From the NCBI RefSeq assembly GCF_003050925.1, contig NZ_QAOV01000011.1, positions 147,381-211,380 of the forward strand: 64,000 nt of DNA, read 5' to 3'. Below, piece after piece: positions 52,559 to 59,153 of this stretch. The notes under the pieces were generated by a model that ran no database searches, had not been told where the DNA came from, and worked only from the letters and a program-made list of their open reading frames with translations. Source of the stretch: Pseudomonas sp. GV085. GTDB taxonomy: Bacteria; Pseudomonadota; Gammaproteobacteria; Pseudomonadales; Pseudomonadaceae. Numbering within the stretch: position 1 is the first letter of the stretch; each line of letters starts with the position of its first letter. The position numbers and the translations under genes are program-made.

Positions 52559-52672
52559 CTGTAGGAGCAGCCGGTCGACGCTCGATTGCTCGCGATGGTC
52601 GTTAACGATGACGCGAGCTTCCTGGAGAAACGCGGCGCTCATACGTCCATCGCGAGCAGGCTCGCTCCTACA
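52559..52672. repeat. BIME: paired REP elements, copy 3
   Basis: A plus REP (52559-52597) and a minus REP (about 52645-52672) flank a spacer with CGTTAACGATGACG and AAACGCGGCGCTCAT. Read on the minus strand, the whole element aligns with the BIMEs at 22394-22495 and 32362-32474. It begins just after the DUF2802 stop and occupies much of the 387-base gap 52555-52941. Confidence 0.88.
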
Positions 52673-52717
52673 GTGGTTCTATGTCGGACACAAAAACCGT
52701 GTTCACTGAGGATTAAT

Positions 52718-52737
52718 TGTGGGAGCGAGCTTGCTCC
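52718..52737. repeat. Single REP
   Basis: TGTGGGAGCGAGCTTGCTCC is a lone member of the GGAGCGAGC REP family. The rest of the gap, 52738-52941, holds no gene I can support. Confidence 0.7.
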
Positions 52738-52941
52738 GGGCGGCGTTCCGACGATGGCGTCTTCGAATGCGCAGCAATCTTCCCCGCGATCCGACGCATC
52801 CCTCCCTTCATCCTCAGACAGGAATTACGCGGTCGTAGTCTCCTGCCTATAGCTTTTTCAGATCCCGCTATCTTGTGATCGCAACCCGTCATCAGTAGGT
52901 TGAGCATCTTGTTCATACCTATCTCAGTGCCTGGAAGGCTT

Positions 52942-53442
52942 ATGATCGACATTCTGCGCGGTACACCGCTGTGGGTTTATGCGGTTTTTCTGATTCTGAC
53001 TTATTACGGTGTCATTGCCTGCTTCAAGAGTCATGAGTCGAAAAGGTCATTGCAAATCACGCCGGTGATATTCGTGAGCCTGTCCCTGGCTTCGCTGAAT
53101 CTCTCCCAAGGTGTAGTCATTCCACTCTCGGCCTATGTAATCGGGTTATTGGGGGGATGGTTGCTGGCACTGCGCTTTTTCTCGTACAGCAATGTGCAGC
53201 GCGAAGGGGAACATCTGGTTCTGCCTGGCACGATCAAGGTGCTGATTGTGTATTGGGGCTTTTTTGCCTGGCGTTATTACCTTGGCTTTCAGGCAGCGAT
53301 GTATCCGGAAATGGCCAATGAATTGCCGATGGCGGCATGGTCGGCACTGGGGGCTGGCCTTATCAATGGATTGATTGTCGGTCGCAGTCTCAAGCTTTTG
53401 CGCATTGTAGGAGCTGGCTTGCCAGCGAAGGCGGCTAAATGA
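52942..53442 (+). CDS. DUF6622-like small membrane protein
   Basis: 166 residues from ATG 52942 (GGAAGG site). Four or five hydrophobic helices are visible, starting with LRGTPLWVYAVFLILTYYGVIA, then TPVIFVSLSLASLNL, YVIGLLGGWLLALRFFSY, IKVLIVYWGFFAWRYYLGF and a C-terminal one. It resembles DUF6622-type inner-membrane proteins of unknown function. The last dozen codons (GAGLPAKAAK) are made by a REP element that covers the stop region. No link to motility is shown. Confidence 0.8.
   Translation: MIDILRGTPLWVYAVFLILTYYGVIACFKSHESKRSLQITPVIFVSLSLASLNLSQGVVIPLSAYVIGLLGGWLLALRFFSYSNVQREGEHLVLPGTIKVLIVYWGFFAWRYYLGFQAAMYPEMANELPMAAWSALGAGLINGLIVGRSLKLLRIVGAGLPAKAAK
53406..53433. repeat. REP overlapping the 3' end of the DUF6622-like gene
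   Basis: TGTAGGAGCTGGCTTGCCAG continues to CGAAGGCG, a typical Pseudomonas REP. It is translated as the C-terminus of the membrane protein. The gene stop lies a few bases beyond it. Confidence 0.85.
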
Positions 53443-53480
53443 TCGGTGCAATATTCAAGGCCGTGGAATGGCGTACGCCC

Positions 53481-53518
53481 TGTAGGAGCTGTCGAGTGAA
53501 ACGAGGCTGCGATCTTTT
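53481..53518. repeat. Degenerate REP
   Basis: TGTAGGAGCTGTCGAGTG leads to GGCTGCGATCTTTT, a member of the family seen at 50603-50697 with a changed centre. The 500-base gap 53443-53942 otherwise holds the flhB2 fragment, a hairpin and AT-rich DNA. Confidence 0.7.
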
Positions 53519-53590
53519 ACTTTCAACACAAACTCAATAATCATCCCCGCGTTCGGTGACATCTTTCTCCACCATCACCGCTTCTGGACT

Positions 53591-53665
53591 CTACCCCTCG
53601 GGAAACTTGCCCTTCAGATTCCACGCAAACGCAATGATCTCGGCAATCGTGCGGTACAACTCCAT
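53591..53665 (-). pseudogene. Fragment duplicate of the flhB2-like gene
   Basis: On the minus strand a 24-codon frame reads MELYRTIAEIIAFAWNLKGK and then FPEG followed by TAG. It matches the C-terminal part of the intact flhB2-like gene at 54291-54608. Of it, 57 bases (53594-53650) are identical to 54339-54395; the flanks diverge, and a 21-base segment appears missing before the stop. A GGAG lies upstream of its ATG, so a short peptide could still be made. It is best read as a broken or recombined second copy. Confidence 0.75.
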
Positions 53666-53770
53666 CGCAACATTCTCCTGATCAGAAATTTCTTTTGCTC
53701 AAACCTGTTGAGGTGGTTCGGCAGTCTCTTGTCGTGCGCCAATGATTAAATAATCGTTAATACGTTGTTT

Positions 53771-53801
53771 AGCGCCAATTCTGGCGCTCGAAAACTTTTT
53801 T
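53771..53801 (+). terminator. Possible terminator or hairpin in the AT-rich segment
   Basis: AGCGCCA (53771-53777) and TGGCGCT (53782-53788) form a perfect seven-pair stem with a four-base loop. A T-run (53796-53801) follows after eight bases, which is further away than usual. Confidence 0.45.
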
Positions 53802-53942
53802 AAATCCATTGTTTTGAAATGCTTTTATAAAACAAAAAATTGTCATATTTGATAGTTTGATATTTGCTGGGAGGGGTATTCAATAAGCGTATCCCGTACT
53901 AAGGGATCTTTCGGCCTCGGCCTTACATCTAGGATATTCAAA

Positions 53943-54182
53943 ATGAGCAAAGTTAACGCGATTAGAGAAATCGGCACCGTGGTAGAGTTTTCTCCTATGG
54001 AGGGTATTGGGCACGTATCAATATCAAGCATTGAGGGTGCAAGGGCTAGATTTAACCACAAACACTGGGGAGGGACGGGTTGGCCGGAAGTGGGAAAACG
54101 AGTTTCTTATATTCTTAGTCGGTTTGGAGGTGGGTCGCCCCCTGACTACCGTGCAGAATATCTTCTAGACCATCCGGAGTAA
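53943..54182 (+). CDS. Small protein, possible cold-shock-like OB fold
   Basis: 79 residues with an AGGA ribosome site before ATG 53943. The segment IGTVVEFSPMEGIGHVSI resembles the start of a cold-shock domain (a GxVxxFxxxxGxGxI pattern), and VGKRVSYILSRFGGG is compatible with the later strands, but the aromatic RNP motifs are weak. Its base composition is clearly more AT-rich than the flanks and it uses rarer codons (AGA, CTA, TTA-type), suggesting transfer. It lies between the duplicated flhB2 fragment and the intact flhB2-like gene. I do not recognise a named family, so the fold is tentative. Confidence 0.65.
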   Translation: MSKVNAIREIGTVVEFSPMEGIGHVSISSIEGARARFNHKHWGGTGWPEVGKRVSYILSRFGGGSPPDYRAEYLLDHPE

Positions 54183-54290
54183 AAGTCAGTGACCAGTTGA
54201 CGGGTAGCTGTTGGACACTGTGCGAAAACGCAGTCGGTATATAGGAGCATTTAAACGCTATCTGATGACTGGCGAGGATTTCAACCTGAC

Positions 54291-54608
54291 TTAGTAGGGC
54301 GTGATATCACGCTCTACTCCCTGCGCCTCCGGATCCTGCCCCTCGGGAAACTTGCCCTTCAGATTCCACGCAAACGCAATGATCTCGGCAATCGTCAGAT
54401 ACAGCTCCTGTGGAATGCTGTCCCCCAGCTCCATCCGCGCCAGCAGTCTCACCAGTTCAGCGTTTTCGTAAATCGGCACTTCGCAGTCGCGGGCAATGCG
54501 CAGGATTTCTTCCGCCAGTTCTTCGTCGCCCTTGGCGGTGAGGGTGGGGGCGTGGGTGCCGTCGTATTTGAGAGCGATGGCCTGGCGTGGGGCGTTGGGG
54601 TTTTTCAT
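54291..54608 (-). CDS. FlhB2-like protein (C-terminal FlhB domain only)
   Basis: A 105-residue cytoplasmic protein matching only the C-terminal domain of FlhB/YscU. It lacks the four membrane helices and the NPTH motif: in place of NPTHYAVALKY it has APRQAIALKYDG. The conserved ENAELVRLLARMELGDSIP and QELYLTIAEIIAFAWNL follow. ATG 54608 overlaps the stop of the fliK2-like gene (ATGA). Such stand-alone FlhB-like proteins sit next to a FliK-like gene in many pseudomonads and may modulate export switching; the mechanism here is not shown. Confidence 0.88.
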   Translation of the reverse strand: MKNPNAPRQAIALKYDGTHAPTLTAKGDEELAEEILRIARDCEVPIYENAELVRLLARMELGDSIPQELYLTIAEIIAFAWNLKGKFPEGQDPEAQGVERDITPY

Positions 54609-56179
54609 GCGGTTTCGTCGACCCAGCGTTGTTCGAGGCGGGTTTGCGGGCCCTGGGGTGGTGTGCCGAGGTGGCAATCGAGGTCGCCGACGTTCAGACC
54701 CGCGGACAGCAAGCGGTCGCGTAGCCCGCTCAGGTTGCTTTCGATCAGGCTGGCGGTGTAAGGCCGTTCGGCCCAGAGCTGGCCGGATAGACTGCCCTTG
54801 ATCAGCTGCGCCTGGATTTGCAGCGGCCCCAAAGGCTCCATGGCGAAGGTCAGTTCCACACGCCACAGCTGTTGTTTGGGCTCGCGTTCTTCGCGACGTT
54901 CCTTCGGCTGGTCTTTTTCGGGTGATTCTTCACGCTGGAACTTGACCTGCAAGGGCACGATGTCCTGCAGATTGCGCATCGGGATTTCCAGCTGCCAGGT
55001 GCTCATCAGTCGCCCGTCGGCGGTTACGCCGGTTTGTTCCAGGCTCGACAGCTGATGGCTTTGCAGGCGTGAAACCGCGGCGGCGGCCAGGCGCAGCAGG
55101 TGTTCGAGGTCGTTTTCACCGTCGGCGCTTTGCAACTGGCGTTCGGGCAGCGGGAAACCGCTCGGCGACGGTTTGGCACTGACCTGGCCAAGCATGCCCA
55201 GGGCATTGCGGACAAAATTCGGCATGGCCTGGGCCAGGATGTTGGCGGCGATGATCGCGCCGAGGCTGGTGTTGGCCGGCAAGCCTTGACTCAATTGCGC
55301 AACCAGTTTCAGCAGGTCGCCTTTCATGTCCGGTGCGAGTGTCGGGTTTTGCCCGGTCAGCAGTTTGCTTTCGAGGAACACGCCGCTGTTGGCCACGGCC
55401 TGGGCCAGGCCCTTGGGGGTGCTCAATTGTTGAACATCCGGCAGGACGGCGAGCAACCGGGCGGCGGCGCTGCGCAATTCAACGGATGTCTGGTCCGAGG
55501 GCGCAAGGTTTTGCAGGAGCTTGAGCAAGCCAGCGAGCGAACCCTGACGGCTTTGCTGGTCGACCAGTTGCCGGGTCACCGCCAGTTGTTCCTGGCGGCT
55601 GCTCAGCGGCACGAACTTCAAGGTCTGGGCGTCCTGTACCTGCGCGCTCAACAAGGTGCCGATGCGCAAGGGCTGCGGACTGTCGATGCTCAGGGTGCTG
55701 CCACTCAGTGCGGTATTGAGCAGGCTCACCATCGAGCGAAACACCATGGGCTGGCCAGGCACCAGGGGCAGCACTTGCGAGGTCAGCACTTTGCCCTGCA
55801 GCAGTGTGTCAATGGGCAGTTGCGCGGTGTCGAGGCGGGTGAGGGTGGCGACGCTGGAGGCGATGGCCTGTTGCACCGTCACGGCCAGACTGCCGGCCGA
55901 GGGTTGGGTGACGACCAGCGTGGTGCCCTGGGCCAGCGGTTGATTACTGGTGGTCTGGACCGTGGTCTGGCGCCCGCTGTCGAGGGTGACCTTGAGCAGC
56001 ATCTGGAAAGTCTGATCCGCCTGCTTGAGCGACAAGACTTCAGCCTGTGCGGTTTGACCGACGCTGATCAGCCCCTCCACCGGCGTCAGCAACTTGAGCA
56101 ATTCACCGCTGACCACCGGCGGGTGCGATGTCGCCGGGAGGGTTTGCGGTAGCGGGAGGATGTTCATTTCGCCTGTCAT
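54605..56179 (-). CDS. FliK2-like hook-length control domain protein
   Basis: 524 residues on the minus strand, starting at ATG 56179 (an in-frame ATG at 56167 is the alternative). The N-terminal half is Gln/Leu/Ser-rich and low in complexity, while the C-terminal 100 residues carry a FliK-type domain (RVELTFAMEPLGPLQIQAQL and LWAERPYTASLIESNLSGLRDRLLSAGL). It is coupled to the flhB2-like gene downstream by a four-base overlap. The main fliK is at 30971-32314, so this is a second, divergent FliK-like protein paired with a soluble FlhB-like one. The two are transcribed away from the ccm operon. Confidence 0.9.
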   Translation of the reverse strand: MTGEMNILPLPQTLPATSHPPVVSGELLKLLTPVEGLISVGQTAQAEVLSLKQADQTFQMLLKVTLDSGRQTTVQTTSNQPLAQGTTLVVTQPSAGSLAVTVQQAIASSVATLTRLDTAQLPIDTLLQGKVLTSQVLPLVPGQPMVFRSMVSLLNTALSGSTLSIDSPQPLRIGTLLSAQVQDAQTLKFVPLSSRQEQLAVTRQLVDQQSRQGSLAGLLKLLQNLAPSDQTSVELRSAAARLLAVLPDVQQLSTPKGLAQAVANSGVFLESKLLTGQNPTLAPDMKGDLLKLVAQLSQGLPANTSLGAIIAANILAQAMPNFVRNALGMLGQVSAKPSPSGFPLPERQLQSADGENDLEHLLRLAAAAVSRLQSHQLSSLEQTGVTADGRLMSTWQLEIPMRNLQDIVPLQVKFQREESPEKDQPKERREEREPKQQLWRVELTFAMEPLGPLQIQAQLIKGSLSGQLWAERPYTASLIESNLSGLRDRLLSAGLNVGDLDCHLGTPPQGPQTRLEQRWVDETA

Positions 56180-56228
56180 ACGCGGTCACAACCTGAGGAA
56201 AATCCACTCTTTGGAGTAAGGCCTGGCA

Positions 56229-56236
56229 TGTATAAT
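56229..56236 (+). promoter_or_regulatory. Candidate sigma-70 -10 element upstream of ccmA
   Basis: TATAAT at 56231-56236, preceded by TG, lies about 143 bases before ccmA in the 199-base gap between the divergent fliK2-like gene and ccmA. No clear -35 is seen at 16-18 bases, so the site is only a candidate. Confidence 0.45.
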
Positions 56237-56378
56237 GCCGCGCCGTTGTATCCAAAAATGGCGAAAACTTTGCAATTGTTTGACGCAGCTCTCTAGAACA
56301 AGACGTCATTGCATCTATGCTGCATCTCTTTAACGGCCGCGCCAGTGCCGACTTGAACCGTATAAGGCCCGTGATCCC

Positions 56379-57014
56379 TTGACCAGTCCTGTCCTGCAAA
56401 CCGTTGCCCTTGCCTGTGAGCGAGACCTTCGGCTGCTCTTCGAAAATCTCGATTTGAGACTGGCCAGTGGCGAAATGGTACAAATCAGCGGCCCCAACGG
56501 CAGTGGCAAGACCAGCCTGCTACGCCTGCTCTCGGGGCTGATGCAGCCGACCGCCGGTCAAGTGCTGCTCAACGGCCAGCCGCTGAACGAGCAACGCTTT
56601 GAGCTGGCGCGCAACCTGCTGTGGATCGGCCACGCGGCCGGGATCAAGGATTTGCTGACGCCGGAAGAGAATCTGAGCTGGCTGTGTGCCTTGCATCATC
56701 CGGCGACCCATGAGGCGATCTGGCAGGCGCTGGCGGCGGTCGGGCTGCGCGGATTCGAGGATGTGCCTTGCCACACCCTGTCAGCCGGTCAACAGCGTCG
56801 CGTCGCCTTGGCTCGCCTGTATCTGGACAGTCCGCCACTGTGGATCCTCGATGAACCCTTTACCGCCCTCGACAAGCAGGGCGTGGCACAGCTTGAATCT
56901 CATCTGGCCGGCCACTGCGAACGCGGCGGGATGGTGGTGTTGACCACTCATCACACGCTGAGCCGGATGCCGGCCGGTTATCGCGACATCGATCTGGGGA
57001 GCTGGGCCGTATGA
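56379..57014 (+). CDS. ccmA: CcmA heme exporter ATP-binding protein
   Basis: A 211-residue ABC ATPase starting at TTG 56379; the next ATG is far inside the conserved domain. Walker A ISGPNGSGKTSLLRLLSGL, signature LSAGQQRRVALARLYL and Walker B LWILDEPFTAL are intact. With CcmB and CcmC/CcmD it releases heme-loaded CcmE during cytochrome c maturation. First gene of ccmABCDEFGHI; overlaps ccmB by four bases. Confidence 0.96.
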   Translation: MTSPVLQTVALACERDLRLLFENLDLRLASGEMVQISGPNGSGKTSLLRLLSGLMQPTAGQVLLNGQPLNEQRFELARNLLWIGHAAGIKDLLTPEENLSWLCALHHPATHEAIWQALAAVGLRGFEDVPCHTLSAGQQRRVALARLYLDSPPLWILDEPFTALDKQGVAQLESHLAGHCERGGMVVLTTHHTLSRMPAGYRDIDLGSWAV

Positions 57015-57679
57015 GTGTTTTCGGCCTGCTGGTCGCCCGCGAGGCTCGTCTGCTGTTCCGTCGTCCGGCGGAACTGGCCAATCCACTGGTGTTCTTTGCC
57101 ATCGTCGTTTCCCTGTTCCCGCTGGCGGTCGGTCCCGAGTCTCAATTGTTGCAAACCTTGTCTCCGGGACTGGTCTGGGTCGCAGCGCTTTTATCGGTCC
57201 TGCTCTCGCTGGACGGGCTTTTCCGCAGTGATTTCGAGGATGGATCGCTCGAGCAGTGGGTCCTTTCGCCGCACCCCCTGGCTCTTCTGGTTTTGGCCAA
57301 AGTGCTGGCACACTGGGCTTTTTCCGGCCTGGCACTGGTTTTGCTCGCACCCTTGCTGGCGCTGATGCTCGGTTTGCCTGCCGCCTGTCTGCCAGTGTTG
57401 CTGCTTTCGTTGCTGCTCGGTACACCAGTACTAAGCCTGCTCGGTGCGGTGGGTGCGGCACTGACCGTGGGCTTGAAACGCGGTGGCCTGTTACTGGCAC
57501 TGCTGATTCTGCCGCTGTACATCCCGGTATTGATCCTTGGCAGTGGCGCCTTGCAGGCTGCCTTGCAGGGAATGCCGGCGACCGGTTATCTGTTGTGGCT
57601 TGGCAGCCTGAGCGCCCTGGCGATAACCCTGACACCTTTTGCAATAGCTGCTGGCCTGAAGATCAGCGTCGGCGAATAA
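57011..57679 (+). CDS. ccmB: CcmB heme exporter permease
   Basis: A 222-residue inner-membrane protein with about six hydrophobic helices, for example FFAIVVSLFPLAVG, PGLVWVAALLSVLLSLDGLF (the FxxDxxDGSLEQ-type loop follows: SDFEDGSLEQWVLSPHPLAL) and the C-terminal set. It is the permease partner of CcmA. A 90-base gap with ten consecutive A separates it from ccmC. Confidence 0.95.
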   Translation: MSVFGLLVAREARLLFRRPAELANPLVFFAIVVSLFPLAVGPESQLLQTLSPGLVWVAALLSVLLSLDGLFRSDFEDGSLEQWVLSPHPLALLVLAKVLAHWAFSGLALVLLAPLLALMLGLPAACLPVLLLSLLLGTPVLSLLGAVGAALTVGLKRGGLLLALLILPLYIPVLILGSGALQAALQGMPATGYLLWLGSLSALAITLTPFAIAAGLKISVGE

Positions 57680-57769
57680 TGAGATCTGGTTAAAAAATGA
57701 CCACTCTTTTAAAAAAAAAAGCAGGCCCTGGCTCTTCATAGTAAAGAGCAACCGTGACGGAAACAGAGT

Positions 57770-58525
57770 ATGAACTGGACGTGGTTTCACAAACTCGGCT
57801 CGCCCAAATGGTTTTACGGCATCAGCGGCAAAATGTTGCCCTGGCTGAGCGTCGCGGCGTTGTTGCTGATCAGCGTTGGCGTGGTCTGGGGCCTGGCCTT
57901 CGCGCCGCCGGACTATCAGCAGGGCAACAGCTTTCGCATCATCTATATCCACGTCCCGGCCGCCATGCTGGCGCAGTCCATCTACGTGATGCTGGCCGTG
58001 TGCGGCATCGTCGGCCTCGTGTGGAAGATGAAACTGGCCGACGTCGCCTTGCAATGCGCGGCGCCCATTGGCGCCTGGATGACCGCGGTGGCGCTGGTCA
58101 CCGGGGCGATCTGGGGCAAACCGACCTGGGGCTCATGGTGGGTCTGGGATGCACGCCTAACGTCCATGTTGATTCTGCTGTTCCTGTACTTCGGTCTCAT
58201 TGCGTTGGGCAACGCGATCAGCAATCGTGACAGCGCGGCCAAGGCCTGCGCGGTGCTGGCGATCGTCGGCGTGATCAACATCCCGATCATCAAGTACTCG
58301 GTGGAGTGGTGGAACACCCTGCACCAGGGTGCGACCTTCACCCTCACCGAAAAACCGGCGATGCCCGCCGAGATGTGGCTGCCATTGCTGCTGACGGCGC
58401 TGGGTTTCTACTGTTTCTTCGGCGCGGTCCTGCTGCTGCGCATGCGTCTTGAAGTGCTCAAGCGCGAAGCCCGGGCCAGTTGGGTCAAAACCGAAGTGGA
58501 AAACAGCCTGGAGGTCGCTCGATGA
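57770..58525 (+). CDS. ccmC: CcmC heme handling protein
   Basis: A 251-residue membrane protein of the heme-handling family. The tryptophan-rich WWD domain is visible (TWGSWWVWDARLTSMLILLF), with conserved periplasmic His residues near HVPAAMLAQSIYV and after WWNTLHQGA. CcmC loads heme on CcmE. Six hydrophobic segments. Its stop overlaps the ccmD start. Confidence 0.97.
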   Translation: MNWTWFHKLGSPKWFYGISGKMLPWLSVAALLLISVGVVWGLAFAPPDYQQGNSFRIIYIHVPAAMLAQSIYVMLAVCGIVGLVWKMKLADVALQCAAPIGAWMTAVALVTGAIWGKPTWGSWWVWDARLTSMLILLFLYFGLIALGNAISNRDSAAKACAVLAIVGVINIPIIKYSVEWWNTLHQGATFTLTEKPAMPAEMWLPLLLTALGFYCFFGAVLLLRMRLEVLKREARASWVKTEVENSLEVAR

Positions 58526-58698
58526 GTTTTGCTTCATTCGGCGACTTTCTCGCCATGGGTCATCATGGCCTGTATGTCTGGTCAGCCTATGGCATCTGCC
58601 TGGCGGTATTGGCCCTCAACGTGGCGGCGCCGATCCTGGCCCGCAAGCGGTATCTGCAACAAGAGGCGCGTCGTCTGCGCCGGGAGAACGGCCAGTGA
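58522..58698 (+). CDS. ccmD: CcmD heme exporter small subunit
   Basis: A 58-residue single-pass protein (FLAMGHHGLYVWSAYGICLAVLALN) with a basic cytoplasmic tail (RKRYLQQEARRLRRENG). ATG 58522 has a GGAGG site and overlaps the ccmC stop. CcmD helps release holo-CcmE from CcmABC. Its stop overlaps the GTG start of ccmE. Confidence 0.93.
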   Translation: MSFASFGDFLAMGHHGLYVWSAYGICLAVLALNVAAPILARKRYLQQEARRLRRENGQ

Positions 58699-59150
58699 AT
58701 CCGCTGCGCAAAAAGCGTCTTGTCATCATTCTCGCGATCCTCGCAGGCCTTGGCTTGGCCGTTTGGGCCGCATTGGGTGCTTTGCAACAGAACATCAATC
58801 TGTTCTACACACCGACCCAGATCGCCAACGGCGAAGCCCCGCAAGGCACGCGCATTCGTGCTGGCGGCATGGTCGAGAAGGGCTCGCTGGAGCGTTCCGG
58901 TGATTCCCTGGACGTGAAGTTTGTCGTCACCGACTTCAACAAGTCCGTGACCATCACTTATCGCGGCATCCTGCCGGACCTGTTCCGTGAAGGGCAGGGC
59001 ATCGTCGCCCTGGGCAAGCTCAATGCCGATGGCGTGGTAGTGGCCGATGAAGTGCTGGCCAAACACGATGAGAAGTACATGCCGCCGGAAGTGACCAAGG
59101 CGTTGAAAGACAGCGGTCAATCGGCTCCAACGCCCGCGAAGGAGGGTTGA
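58695..59150 (+). CDS. ccmE: CcmE heme chaperone
   Basis: 151 residues starting at GTG 58695, overlapping the ccmD stop (GTGA). An N-terminal membrane anchor (LVIILAILAGLGLAVWAALG) leads to the periplasmic OB-fold domain with heme-binding H124 in LAKHDEKYMPPEV. CcmE covalently holds heme between CcmC and CcmF. The frame is open far upstream but the true protein begins here. Confidence 0.96.
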   Translation: MNPLRKKRLVIILAILAGLGLAVWAALGALQQNINLFYTPTQIANGEAPQGTRIRAGGMVEKGSLERSGDSLDVKFVVTDFNKSVTITYRGILPDLFREGQGIVALGKLNADGVVVADEVLAKHDEKYMPPEVTKALKDSGQSAPTPAKEG

Positions 59151-59153
59151 TCC

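Noticed and set aside
22394..52672. Repeated REP units considered as a CRISPR array
   Set aside because: The repeats are palindromic, widely spaced, in both orientations and lack regular spacers or cas genes.
54291..54866. Longer form of the flhB2-like protein starting inside the fliK2-like gene
   Set aside because: The extra N-terminal part is Arg/Pro-rich shadow sequence; ATG 54608 gives the conserved family start and an ATGA overlap.
55100..56152. Plus-strand frame of 350 codons opposite the fliK2-like gene
   Set aside because: Low-complexity Gln/Arg/His composition and no domain; the minus-strand frame carries the FliK-type C-terminal domain.
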